Notes under the pieces: generated by a model
What the model was told of the DNA's origin: nothing
The model's database searches: none
The model's input: only the letters and a program-made list of their open reading frames with translations
Shown: one piece after another, positions 1-12,463 of the stretch
Layout of the letters: every line of letters begins with the position of its first letter
Numbering within the stretch: position 1 is the first letter of the stretch
NCBI GenBank assembly: GCA_024699855.1
Contig: JAMPIQ010000002.1
Span: forward strand, 9,920,001 to 9,984,000
Length of the DNA: 64,000 bases
Direction of reading: 5' to 3'
Origin: Aphelenchoides besseyi
Lineage: Eukaryota > Nematoda > Chromadorea > Rhabditida > Aphelenchoididae
Made by a program: the position numbers and the translations under genes

Positions 1-3000
1 TCGCTTTTCAACTTCTGATCCAATTTTCGCAGCTCTTCCTCTTTGCTCGAATCAAGTTGAATCTGAAGGAGATGAAAATTAGTAGGATCAGAATGTGGAC
101 TAACCGTTTGCTCGGACATCATCGTTTTGATGTTATTGTCGTATAAGGCGGCCAAGGTCGCTATTTTGCGCGTTTGTTCTTCTTTCAAACGATTCGAAAT
201 TTCTTTTTGTTCGTCCTTTGCAACTCCTTGCATTAATTGAGCTTGTAGCACTTTGTACTGTCGAGCCTGAGTCTTAACCGTGTGTCGAAATTGCTTTTTG
301 ATTTGAGCTTCTTTCAACTGAAATTGCACATTTTTTGTAGTTACAATGAAAACAGAACTTACTTTCAGTTCACGAGGCAAATTCTTCTGTTTGAGCGCAT
401 GCAATCGTTTCATGTCGTCTTCTTGTCGTTTCGTGTAGTCCATCTGATTCGACAACTCACTATCGTGCTGCACTTGCAGATGTCGTTTCTTCATTTGTGC
501 ACATTCTTCGATGTGATATAAGGCCTGATCGCGAGCAGCGTTGTGATGTTGCATCAACATCGATTCCACAGCCTCCAGTTGTCGAGTTCGAACGGCGTGT
601 TCCTGAAGAGAGTGAAATAACGAGTTGGCGGGATTTTTCCTTACATTTGCTAACAAACGTTGTTCCAGGCATTGAAATTCGGTTTGACATTTTCGTTTCA
701 ACGCCACAATTTCGTCCGCAAGCAACTCCTTCTGCTGAGCAACAAATTCCGCTTCAACGGCATTCCATTTGGCTAAAAGTTCACTTTTGGCGTGTTTCAC
801 GGCGTCTTCATAGGCCGTTTTGCGGAGTCCACGTTCTTTTAATTGCTAAATCAAACGGTGAATACGATTAAATAAACAGACGGAAACTCACTCGTTTCGC
901 CTGTTCCTTATTGAACTTGTACTCTCGCTTTTGACACACAACAAACGACTTCCACTCGTGCTCATTGGCGGCAACTCGCTGTTTTCTCGTCTTCTTAATG
1001 AGATCTTCATTCTCACGCAACTTCTTTTCCAATTGGGTTTGATTTGCGGTTCGAAGTTTGTGGATCTCGCGCTGAGCGTTAATCAACAGTTGTTCGTATT
1101 CTTTTTCATGTTTCTGGCGCATTGCATCCACTTCGAATTTGCAACGTTCCTCCAGTTGTTGGAGTTCACGTTGATGGTGTTGACGAAGTCGTTGATATCC
1201 ACTCATCTGCTCTTTAGCGTTGTTCTCACGCCGCGCTTCTTCCACTTCTCGAGTGATAAGCTTTGTTGGTCGCAGTGTTGAGAATTTGGAACGTTTCAAG
1301 GTGTTGATCTCTTCGTTAATTTCTCTTTGCTAAAAGCCAATGAGCATAACACAAATCAAAGCAGTCAAATGTTTTACCTGCAAAATTCGATTCGAACTAA
1401 GCGATGGATCCGTTGTAGTCGATGGAGTGCTTGTTTCCGTCTCTTCTTCATTTTCGCTGATGCTAATCACCGTTCGATTTTTCTACAAAAGAATGTCCAA
1501 TCAAACTGACCACGATGCTTATTACCGGATTCTGAGAGTCCTTTGAGTTTTCTCGTTGGTGAACGCTCAACAATGCGGTTGCTGTTGCTTCTGCAAATCA
1601 ATAAACATGTTCGTGAGCAAACAGCAACTCACGACTCGAAATTCCTTTCGTTTCCGTTCCATTGGTTGTCGGTACTGAGCCAGAAGAAGAGGATTCAATG
1701 GTGTTCGTGTTGGTTAACGTTGTGGTCGTCTTATCCTGTTTACTCGAACTTTTGTCTTGGCTCTCATCCTGCAGATGATCGCCTTCTCCGTTCTTTGCCT
1801 TCATCGACCTTTCCTTTGAATGGACATTTTCAACGGGCTGTGAAATGAAACAATCTTCATCGTCCTGAACAAATTGAGTTAAAAGATTAAACGGCTCGTT
1901 TACCGTTGATGAGTCGCCTTCAAATCCGCCGGTCATTGGAGCTCCTTCCAAATAGAAAATCTTCTTCATTTTTGAATACGCGTAATTGTCCAACTGTGTT
2001 ACACGTTTTTTGGTCTGTTTGACAACATTCGACATCACGGCTGCTCGTCGTTTTCGAAGCAGAAACTCGTGCTAAAAACAAGAATAATGACAAAGGAAAC
2101 CCGTGTCTAGATACGTTTTTACAGTCAGCAGCCATTGGTCGACTTGATGGATCTTTCTGAAGACAAAGTTGAACGAACGAGATAATCTCATCCGATCGAA
2201 TGACTCCCGCAAATTGCGGATGAACTCGAGACAAAACCGGGGGATCGTTTTGAGCGATGTGATAAAGGGCTGACATCGTATTTAGATCGTAAAGCGGTGG
2301 TTTTCGATTCGCTAGCTCAATGCATGTGATTCCCAACGACCAAATGTCCGATTTGATTCCGTATTCTCCATCATCCATGGCCAAAATCACTTCGGGAGCT
2401 ATCCAGTAGGGACTTCCGACGAAACTGTTGGCCGGTGATTGCAAAGATGCACTACCCAAATCTCCTGAAATTAAAAATTGATCGTTTTGCATTATGATCG
2501 AATAAACACACCTAATTTAACAACACCCGCATCAGTAATTAAGATATTTCCCGCTTTGACGTCTCGATGAATATAATTTCGATCGTGAATGTACATTAAT
2601 GCAGAAAGCGTCTGATCGCAAATCTCAGCGATAGCGTCCTCAATAAGCTGCTCTTTGAATACGTTAATGATGTCCGATGCCGAACCAATACAATACTCCA
2701 TGATCAACTAAAACGAACGAATTTTTTACCTACAAGTTCTAGAAGCAAATTTACCCAACATGTTTGTTCCTTAAGATGACACGAACGAAAGCGCACGATA
2801 TTCGGATGTTGAACGCTTCGCAGAAATCTGACTTCTTTGACGATATCCATCCATTTCTCCATGGCATCTTTTCCGACAAAAGCCATCTTCTTAATTGCCA
2901 CTGTCTCCTTGTTCTCACGATCATGGGCCTAAACGAGCAATCAATCACTACACTGAATAATCGAATACGAACTTACATAGTAAACGTTTCCAAAAGACCC

Positions 3001-3114
3001 AGAACCGACTTCTCGCAAATCACAATACCGAAAATCGGGATCTTTGTTGGAGAAGAGCTGAGCGATTTCCGGATCTTTTAGACTTCCCGGCTTCAGCCGG
3101 ACAGCAGCAGGCAT
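1..3114 (-). CDS. TAO-family STE20 serine/threonine kinase (TAOK/KIN-18 type), 3' end beyond the window
   Basis: Spliced gene. Exons I place are 3114-2977, 2928-2755, 2707-2512, 2464-2115, 2071-1633 and about 1593-1528, then further coiled-coil exons to base 1. The N-terminus ([16 protein letters not shown]) and kinase domain match TAO kinases: VAIKK lysine, HRDVKAGN catalytic loop, SPANSFVG then PYW in the activation segment, and [15 protein letters not shown] Ser/Thr-rich linker (about 1600-2040) leads into a long Glu/Gln/Lys/Arg coiled coil (about 120-1300) that resembles the TAOK C-terminal region, including [10 protein letters not shown]. Family role, from knowledge: MAP3K-like activation of p38/JNK and Hippo signalling and microtubule control. 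Oddity: the metal-binding triplet reads DLG, not DFG, across the 2512/2464 exon junction (GDLGSAS). No stop codon is in the window, so the gene is 3' partial. Family assignment is very secure; the coiled-coil exon ends are less so. Confidence 0.93.
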
Positions 3115-5280
3115 CACAATTAGAAAGGTTTACGGCATTTATTCAGTTGCTGAACAAGAGAATTAAACGAATTGAAAATGCCGATGAGACTCGAGGAGAA
3201 GAATCTCAAAACAACAAAACTCGATACACACGTGAATGAACGATCTTCAGGAAATTGCGGTTAACGAATATACAGAAACAAAACCGGACGGATAAAAAAC
3301 CAGAGATGTAATGCAAACTACGAACGATTGAGAGTCCATTGCACCGATCTCGCAGCCTTGACGCGCCATTTCAAACGTCAATTTCTGCAACGCGAATTTT
3401 ACAGTAACAAGTGAGTTTGTTTTGCTCTTTATAAACCTGATAGTTGCATAACGATTGGTATCCTAAAGTCCAAAAACACTCAAACAACCAGAGTGAAAAC
3501 CGAGTGCGTTGAGAAGTTCATTGGATTCATTCGATTCTACGATTGAAACTCAGATTAAAACTTCGATCAAGGAGATGATGAGTCTTTAACATGCTGAACG
3601 AACTTAAAACACTCAATTTTGAGCTCATTATGCTACCGAAATTGTTGTATTTGCTCTTAACACATGAACTTTTTTTAGTACCACCGTTGGAATGCATGGA
3701 CATTTGTGTGCGATTGAAAGACGTAAATTAGATTGGGACTCTTTCTTCTGTCGACAATGAATGATATTAGGAGGATATTCATGAAGTACATGGTCCCTAC
3801 GACATCTTGATTGTGCAATTGACGCAACATTGTATCAGTTGACGGTTGTTCTTGACCGTTCGATCTTCGCGATGCTCCAAATTATGCGAATTTCGGCGAC
3901 TGTTTGCCTGAGAGTTTTTTGCGCGCTGTGTGGGTCAATGTTGTGCTCGTACGAAATTACATCGAATCTTACATTGTAGTTAAAGAACTACGGAGCTTCG
4001 TGGATGAATGACCTTCAAGTGCTGGGGCGACAAGAAACGCGGAAAACAGCGTCAACTTGTTCAAATGCGTCGACCTCTTCACCGACTGTCGTGCGCTTAC
4101 CTTTGCGACGTTTCTGATTTTTAAATCAAGTGCAAGTCGAATTTTAATTTTCAGCTTTTTTGACGACTACACGCCTCAATGCGTTGCTACTCTTCGCGTG
4201 CCTCTTAAATATTGTGCGCTGCATCTTACGCCTCAGTTTATTCCAGCAAAATGGTGTCGTACGGTCAGTGATGTGCACAAAAAACATTCAACATTGAATG
4301 TTTTGGTTCTACCTTCCACTGACATTCTTACTTTTTTCGGGATCTTGACGTGAAGCAGTACAACAAAAGAGAGCTACGTTTTTGACAGTCGGATGTAATC
4401 GAATTCCTGTCATGGTGTTGCTCTCTCTTATTGCATGCTCTAATTAACAGTTGAAGGTGAGTGATAGTTTTACCTTTATTCCAATCGTGCCAACAGTAGG
4501 ACTCAAACTTGAAAGCAGAAGCGTTATCTAAACTTAGAGATGTTACAAATTTATCGATTACAAGTCGTTAGTGTATTTGTGTAGTTACTGATTGAAATTA
4601 CTCTCACATAAATTACCGTGTATTCCGCTTGAAGAAAACCTTGTTTTGATATCGTTTTAATGTTTATTAGTCCTGTGAAATACATAGGTACTTGAGTAGT
4701 TGAACCGTCGTGTAGTCGTCGATCACAACTGGTTACCAAAGGAAAGAATAGACTTTAAGCAAAGAATTTTAATTCGGAAAGGCAAATGAACATCTAATTT
4801 TGAATGGTTGTATGTTTAGAAAGTAGATTGCTGTTTCAGTTTCATTGAATCGATGTATTCGTCCAAAGTTATATGGTTCTTCAAGTTGCTTATAAACCAA
4901 AACTGCGAGTGACCTTTTTAACAATACAAATGAGGTTATCTAAACTCGATGAGTCATCAGTGTGTGCCGTTTGCTCGTCGAACATTTGTTCAACAATCAC
5001 AAAAGATCATCAAGGTTGTCGGTATACGCAGTACTTTTTACAAGAACTCCGTACTACTGACACATGGATATGCGCATTCCTTAAGCTTTATTCAAATCCT
5101 GTTTTGCTATCAGTTAATCATGTTTTCAACCCAAATCGTCAATTCAACATTTTATTCACGTTTTCATTCATTATTTATAGACCACGTTTTCAATAAAATT
5201 TTTAATGAGAAGTGGTTCGGACATCTATTGTTCGCGTTTATTGCTCACTTGAAACAAAAACAACAACCATCTTCTCAGTT
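3115..5280. other. Intergenic, no confident gene
   Basis: This 2.2-kb stretch separates the divergently read 5' end of the TAO kinase from the 3' end of the GalNAc-transferase. It is AT-rich. The longest open frames (4057-4353, 4873-5196 and 4949-5320, plus strand) show no recognisable domain, splice pattern or codon bias like the neighbouring genes. No tRNA, inverted terminal repeats or transposase motifs were seen. It presumably holds the TAO kinase promoter. Confidence 0.5.
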
Positions 5281-6754
5281 TTACAATTCTTCGTGTCTCG
5301 GAGGCTTTAATTTGGGATAGATGTTGTCTAGAAACCACGTGAATGGCTTACAATTCAAACGTTCCTTTAATGCTAAGCGTTCAGTTAGATCACCGCTGTC
5401 CATCTTCCGAGCTCTTGGACGAGCTTTAAAGTAATGCTCCTGGATTGTTTAGTTTTCAAGTAAGAAATATTGTCCACTTACTTCCCATTCACCCAAAAAT
5501 ACTTTGCTCGTTCGCAGTGTATTCAACGCATTAGTGTCGACTCCTGGTTTGCTTTGATACGGTCGTCGCATTCGAAAAACGTGTCCAACTCGACTGCATG
5601 GCGCAACTTTAACCGAACCACCGCATAACCATGCCTAAACAATGTCATAAAAAGTAATCAAAACAGCAACATACACGAAGTGAAATCTCAATTTGTTCAC
5701 CGCCCCAAATTTCCATGCCCATATCATATTCACCAAGTTCTTGGAAGAATTTTCTTTCTACAGCCAGTAAACCCCCAGACATTGCTGGACTATCAAATGG
5801 TTTGACGGTATTTTCTTCGATGTCAAAATATGACCAATCGAAATATTCCCAACGAAAATTCAGCGCCCAATCGAAACCGCCTTTTGCTACCATCGCTTGA
5901 GAATACTCGAAATTGAAAGGTTGAATAAGATCGACGACCGGAAGAACAAGCCTATAAGATAGGTTAGTATAACCGAATTTATGACTCAGTTACCTAGTTC
6001 GATCTTCCTCTATGGTTTTGATCAATGGTTCCAGCCATCGCTTGTTAACTTCGCAATGTGAATCGAGGAAAACGATCACATCGCCTTTTGCTTCTCTAGC
6101 CACCAGCACCTACATTTTAATTGTAATTATTACGCGTCGATCCAATAAACCTTTGCACGAATTAATCCTTGACGTTCGTCGTTTCGAATAAACTTTACGT
6201 TATGCCAACCGGAGGCTTCTGCATATGCTTTTAGTCGTGGCTCAATGACATGCTCCTGGGTACTAGCATCATCATATAATATAATTTCGTAAAGTAGTTC
6301 TTCGGGAGAACGTTTAAGAATACCAGTGATCATTCGTATCAAGACCGAAAACGCTTCGTTGTGATAGATAATGAGAATTGAAGCTTTGAGTTTGAGGTCC
6401 GGGTAAGTCAAATTTTCGCAGCTGAAATGCAGGAGTCGCAGAATATTGTTCGGGAACTCACTTTTTGTGATACGTAATGGGAAGATCACGAAAAGGACCA
6501 ATCTTGTCGCTAACATACGAATTGAAACTGTACTGATCGCTTCCAAATTTGTAAACTTCGTATTCTGGATCACTTTCTTCAGGTTTAAAGATTGTAATGT
6601 TGCAGTTTTTGCGATCAAAACTTCGCCATTTATCCACTTCTTTGACGGGATCTATGTACGGACATTCGGGAAGTTTTTTCGCTTCTTCCTCCGCCAACAC
6701 TCCTGATATGAAGAATAAGCGAATCAAAACCAAAATTTTTGCAACGCTTCTCAT
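5281..6754 (-). CDS. Polypeptide N-acetylgalactosaminyltransferase lacking the ricin-type lectin domain
   Basis: Six exons (6754-6462, 6421-6151, 6109-5994, 5951-5675, 5634-5482, 5439-5281) join in phase to a 422-residue protein. It is a GT27 glycosyltransferase, expected to start mucin-type O-glycosylation in the Golgi by moving GalNAc from UDP-GalNAc to Ser/Thr. Seen: [19 protein letters not shown], the metal-binding DSH in FLDSHCEVN, the GGFDW segment, [11 protein letters not shown] (family WGGEN.E.SFR) and SRVGHVFR with the catalytic-domain His. An N-terminal hydrophobic stretch of about 15 residues fits a signal anchor or signal peptide. The protein stops just after the catalytic domain ([14 protein letters not shown]). 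Most family members carry a further ~120-residue lectin domain, and none is seen downstream. The start at 6754 is chosen because a 3' splice site lies 28 nt upstream, but an in-frame Met at 6829 is possible. Confidence 0.92.
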
Positions 6755-7617
6755 TTCTAGCGAAGGCCGAAACTTTTGGGTACTGAGTAGAGCACAACAA
6801 CGACTTTTAATCCTATGAAGCAAACGCAAAAGTCATTAAAATAAAAAGCAAGTTCGCAGAAAAGACGATTCAAAACTGCAGATCAAGAGTGAGAGTCCTC
6901 CGACTGACCTTCAGTTTTATTCTCGTCACCCAAGATCGTCAATAGAACCATGTAACAACGACGAAACAACGACCGAGGTCGCTGTCCATTTAATTTTTTC
7001 GTTCATTACGTGATTTCTTTCATTATAAAACAGTCGATTCGTTTATATTCTTTTATTTACAACAAATCAGTCAATCCCACCCGTAGCCTCAACTAAATCA
7101 ACGAACATGAGGTTTAAAAAACTGCTTGGCGATCGCATAACTCTGACCGATGCACTGGAACGTCAATACGATCGTGCAAAGAAAAAGCATAATAGCAGTT
7201 TTTAGCGAAAGAATCTAAAAGACTGGAATTCAGAAGTTCGAAAAGTTTGAGGAAAGACGGCGCACCGGCCAAAAGCGCTGAAGAGACCGAAGCGTTGAGA
7301 CGAAAACAATTTTGATGTGACAACAAGTAGCTGGCCAGCCAGAGAAAAAGTTTAAAGTTGCGAATAGAACCAAAAAGCTTAAAGAAAACAGTTCGTTTAT
7401 TAAGATGTACCCGTGCTTGTGAATAAAGTTGTTATGAAGAACATTGGGAATAAAACAGACAAGAACATTGAAAAAGACGGAGGAGTCTACGGTCACAATC
7501 AAAATTAAACTTTGCGGCATTTCACCTGAGATGATTTGTGAAGGCAATCGGTAGCACACACTCAAAAAGCAGTGTGTTAATTGGAATAAAAAGAAAGAAC
7601 AAAATAAGTAAAAAATA
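6755..7617. other. Intergenic between GalNAc-transferase and SET1
   Basis: About 0.86 kb with no convincing gene. One tiny plus-strand frame (7107-7205, 32 codons, starting MRFKKLLGDRITL) has protein-like composition, but no splice partners or homology that I recognise. The rest probably holds the promoter of the GalNAc-transferase and the 3'UTR of SET1. Confidence 0.45.
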
Positions 7618-10600
7618 TTAGTTGAGATAAAGGCGACAGTTTTCGGCTCCGCAATGACACGCGATCTTTTCTTCTTCCAATGGAAACTTGTAATCGTAGG
7701 TTATTTCTTCGCCCTTCGAAATCAAGCGTTTAGCGTAGATGCAAATGACTCGTTGATCCGATCTGCCAATCACTCGAGCATAACAGTTTGGATTGCAAGA
7801 ATGATTGATGAAACGAGCCACATTTCCTTTACCAGTCGCATCGATAACCTAAACACACGATAAGAAGGACAAACGAGTATCCACGAACCAATTCCTCGTC
7901 CATTCGAAACAAATAGGAAGAGCCAATTCCTCGCCTCGTATAATTGCACTCCCGAACATCCGCTACGGCAGAACGAATCATTTCGCCAACGTATTCGATA
8001 ATCATATCGTTCGGTTGAATGTCTTCCAACGTGAAGAGACCCCAACCATGTATACTGGAGCGGGCAAATTTGAGCATCTTTTCACGGAACTGCAAAGAGA
8101 AAGATCAACTCACGAAACTTGTAAATATGCTCATTACCTTCATCACATTTTGCCTTACGATCGGACAGTCTCCAACAGTAGAAACCAAATTTCGTTGTAA
8201 CATTCGCAATTCACGTCTCTTTTCTTGTCTATTTTGAGCGGCTTGTTCGTCCTAAGATTTTGAAACAAATTGAAATCGGTCGAGAATCTTTGACGTACCT
8301 TTCGAGTCACCTCAATACGTCCGGTTCGTATCAACTGTTCTTCGCAGTAGACTTTCGGTTGTCCTTTAACCCACGGTCTTAAACGAGCGGCACCTTCAGC
8401 AACAACTGGATGAGACGGTGGTATGATGTTGCCATCTTCATTTGCGGTGAATGGATTGTTAAATCGTATCAGTCGCTCTATTTTTCGTTTGTTCGGCATT
8501 TCTTTTTGAACGGTGATTTTCACATTTTGACTCGCCATCATGATGTAACGTATGTCTTCTTCGTCCATTGGCTGCAAATCAAAATCGTTAATCGCATATT
8601 ATGTTTTCTAAGTCAACTTACACTAACCAATATACCCGCTTCTTGCGTAGGATTACGAGGCAAAAACGAAACATTTGCAAAGCGAGGATCCTCTTTCGGC
8701 AACTCTTCCGATACCTAAATGTATTGTATGGCTTTTGACATGAGAAGTAAACCAACCGTGACAGGAATCTTTTTACGTGCAGCTTTCGGTTTCTTAGGTT
8801 GGACGGACTCAACAACAAGCGGTTCGTGGGTTATTGTTGGACTCTTGGGTTCGAGTTTAATTTCATCAAAAACGTTATCGTCATCGAGTTTAATGGTTAT
8901 AACATCGGACGTCTTTTTCTTAACTACCTTCTCAACAACCTTTTCAACAACCTTCGGTACTGCGGGCTCCTCAACATCTATTTGATTTTCAACATCCATT
9001 CGATTTTCAACATTATTTTCGGTGTCAAATTCAATCTCCGGTTTTGCTTCCACTGGTTTTTCCGGCGCAATTCGAAGACGTTTTGCTTCAGGAACTTCGG
9101 TGGTTGTTTGCGAATTCTCTTCACTGATCCGTGGACGTTTATTCGAATGTTTGTGAGCTGAAACAATTGTGTTGAATAGCGATTTTCATAAACGAACCTT
9201 TCTTCTTTCGCTTTATAAGCACATCGTCGATACCATTCTGTTCGGCCCAATCCGAATCACCGGCCGCACTCGAACTGCTGGAGTCTTCATAGTAATCGAC
9301 ACGTTGAATTTTTCGTGGAAGTACGCCAAGCGATGCATACACATCCTTGTCCAACATCGACTCTTTGAATGCAGTCAACTGACTTGGACTGTAAAGCCTG
9401 CTGCTCGATTCGTCAGCAAACTTCTCTGTTGTTCGATTATCGGCCGCGAACTGACGATTGCCTTCGGCGTAACTACCTGATGTTGGCGAATCAGCGTCGG
9501 AAGCAGTTGAAGAGGACGATGAAGTGTTTTGTTTGTGCTGGGAAGTTGAGTCGACTGAGGAAGAAGCCTGCGAATTGGCAGACATTCTAGATGTCGATCG
9601 ACTGGCTTCTGGTGATGAGATTGGACTTGTGTCCCCGGAAACTCGAACGGAAGTTGCAGCATTCGCAGTTGATTTTTTCTTTTGATGAGAAGATGTTGGC
9701 GTCTTCTTTGGGATCTTCTTTGTGGAAAGAATGTTCTTATTTGCATTCCACTGAAACAGACAACTCATTTAGTCGTTTACAATTGTGTGCATACCAAGCT
9801 GTTCATACCAAACATCGATTTGGTTCCCATTCCTGAGCCGCTGCGAAATTGCTCGTCGAAATCGAAAAGCTGCTTCGGTTCCTCGCGTTTTGCTTTCGAT
9901 CTCATTGTATTCAACTTCTTTTGTTCTTCTTCGTATTCAGCATGCAATCGGTCAACTTCCTTGTACATAAGGGTCTCAATCTTCTGACAGATGTTGGTAT
10001 TCAGATTGACGAGAAGATCGGTTCGAAGTTTCGCTTTAGCATCTGCGATGGCTGTAACTCGCGGGTCTTTTCGCATAATCGCTTTTTGATCGGGCTCAAT
10101 GTAATGATTGACCAGAATGAAACTGCACGAGTTATTGCAGAACATACGAACTGTTGGAACAACGAAAAGACCGTGCTCTAAAGAACAAAAATATTGAAGT
10201 TAAAAACACTAAGTAAAAACCATTAAAATAACCGCAAGTGTACATTTGCTTGAACATAAGAGCACGTTGTGTTTTGTCCAACAAGTTAAATGGACCCAAC
10301 TCCCGTTCAACTTTCCTTACGCGAGTTGGAACATCTTGCGCAATTTGTTGGATATCGTTCGGTCCACATTCTGACAAAGACGATTTGACGGATTCTGACA
10401 ATTGAGCAGCAGAAATTGTTGGCGGTGGATACGATGGAACAAACGGTGATGGAATCTGAAGATCGTTTGGTGCAGGTGGAGGTTGAACACACAAATTGAT
10501 TGTATCCACATGTTGAGTGACTTCACTTCGACTTGAACTCTGAAATTTAAATCTTTGACTGAATAGTAAACTCTTTGTTTTACTCGTCGATTGCGGTTAT

Positions 10601-12463
10601 CCAAACGCTTTCCGTTCTCTTCGCGTTTCCTTCTGCGACGTGAAGATCGATGATCGTCACTCACTGAAGAAGTCGAACGCGTCGAAGAAGACGATACGGA
10701 ACGTCGTTTGCGATGTCGACGTCGATGAGAATTGGAACGTGTTCTGTCGTTAGAATAATCTCGATCGTTGCGACGACTATTCGATTTTCGTCGACGATTC
10801 GGAGAACGTGATTGTCCTCTACGATGTTTGTCGTATGAATCGAAACGACCGTTTGAGTATCTTTTGTTCTCGTAGTCTCTTCTTGAACGTCGTGGAGACA
10901 CCTGATAGTTGGAATAATTGCGGAAATGTCGTGATCGATGATGCGAATTCGGACTTCTCGATCTTCCACGCGTATTCGATGAGGATCGAGATTTGGGACG
11001 TGGAGTGTGATTTCCGTTTTCACGATCGACTGGTGCCTTCGGAGTTTCGTTGGGTGTGATTCCTTTAATGGAGACTCTTGAAGCGGTTCGAGATGAATGA
11101 GCAGAATCTGACGAAGGTTCGGGCAGTCCAAGTGGTGTTCGTGCACCTAAAATTCAAATAAACGTCATCGTATAAGATCATCAAACGTACCAGCAGGTTT
11201 CACAAAGATCTGTTCATCGTCAGACTCATTTTCCAAAACGCCATTTGGCGAAATCGCTTGGAATAACAATTCTTCTCGTTCGTAGTTGTCAAAAACGTTA
11301 TCTAAAGAAAATTTAAACAGAGTAATCGCTCCGAAATTCTTACCTTTAGCATTTTGGATTCGAATCAATTTCCGAATCCGCTCAATTTCTTCTTCTTTTT
11401 TCAAAAACTTTTGCCTTGGGGGAATGAAAGACGGTTCTTCATCGGTAATTCGCTTGTACTCGTCTGTGACCCAGAATCCTGCAAACAGTCGAATCAAAAA
11501 TGTACAAACAGGGACCTTACCTAATGTATCAACGAAGAGTTTTGCAGAGAAACCCATAATTCTTGGATTCTGACCCTGCTGTTTGAAGAATTCCATCGTT
11601 TGATCGGTGGTTTTGAATTGAACCAACGCCATTCCCATATGGCTTCCAGTTGTTGGGTGCATGTAAATGTGCAGATTGACAATTTCGCGACGTCCCTTAG
11701 CACTAAATCAATGGTCTTATTCACACGACTAATGAGTTGGATGAACCTGCAGAAATCGCGTAAATATTCCTCTTTGACGTTGTCATTCAATCCAACGAAC
11801 GTCAACTCCCGTCGTGGTGGTGCAAAAGCAATGTAATCGTTAATCTAAAAAGGAACTGAACGACAATTGTGTCAACTCGCAACTCACGTAGTATTTCGGC
11901 ATCAATAAACGAGTCGACGTGTTCGGTGGTCGCTGTCGACTACGCGGATCTCGAAGATCGCGGATGTTGTGTTCGGGATGTGCGCGACAGACACCGTTGA
12001 TGCGACGCGTAGCTCGACATGGCGGTCCTTTGGCCGGGTCCTCACGAATCAGAATGTTAACGAAGGCGTACGGATGAGGTTCTTTGGTTATCAAGTCGGT
12101 TTCGATCTTGTACCAATTTTCGTTCAAATTTCCGTAACGTTCTTCGAGATTCGACCAAAGCTGTCGACCACGCGAAATCGCTTCCGAACGTCGCTGTCGA
12201 AAGTGCAGTTCCGAATACTTGCTGATAAGTTCACGGAAACGAGCGCTGTTGCTCGCGTCCGTGCATCGTTGCAATGGCGCCAAACAAAAGCGCCATGGCA
12301 CGCTGCAATCAACGGCCTTCCGTTTGGAGGAGCTCGATGCAGCGGAATGGCGAGCTAACGAGGGATAACGAGCAGACGCGTCGGTCGAACTCGTCGATTG
12401 TATCGGATAAAATGAGTCGCCGTGCAAATCGTCCGCGTTGAGGTCTTCAACGCTCTCATCCAT
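7618..12463 (-). CDS. SET1-type histone H3 lysine-4 methyltransferase (SETD1/SET-2 family)
   Basis: Multi-exon gene encoding the catalytic subunit expected in a COMPASS complex, which methylates H3K4 at active promoters. Order from the N-terminus: an acidic leader; a DLRDPR patch followed by an RRM beginning [16 protein letters not shown] (about 11800-11520); an Arg/Ser-rich region (about 10570-11100); a charged, serine-rich middle (8715-9770); an N-SET region (about 8150-8570); and a C-terminal SET domain with [38 protein letters not shown] and post-[12 protein letters not shown], ending RLYLN. RRM plus N-SET plus SET separates SET1 from MLL/trithorax. I choose the Met at 12463 because a TTTTTTCAG splice site lies 40 nt upstream (acceptor at 12504); an in-frame Met at 12613 is the alternative. 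Several minus-strand open frames overrun into introns, so exon ends in the middle are approximate. Confidence 0.92.

Noticed and set aside
3904..3975. Plus-strand CALCGSMLC, resembling a zinc-binding segment of UBR-type ligases
   Set aside because: Only one short Cys motif matches; stops and frame changes interrupt it on both sides and no other UBR segments are nearby.
9169..9836. Several plus-strand open frames of 70-120 codons opposite SET1
   Set aside because: They are antisense shadows of a well-supported SET1 coding region and have no domains or splice sites.
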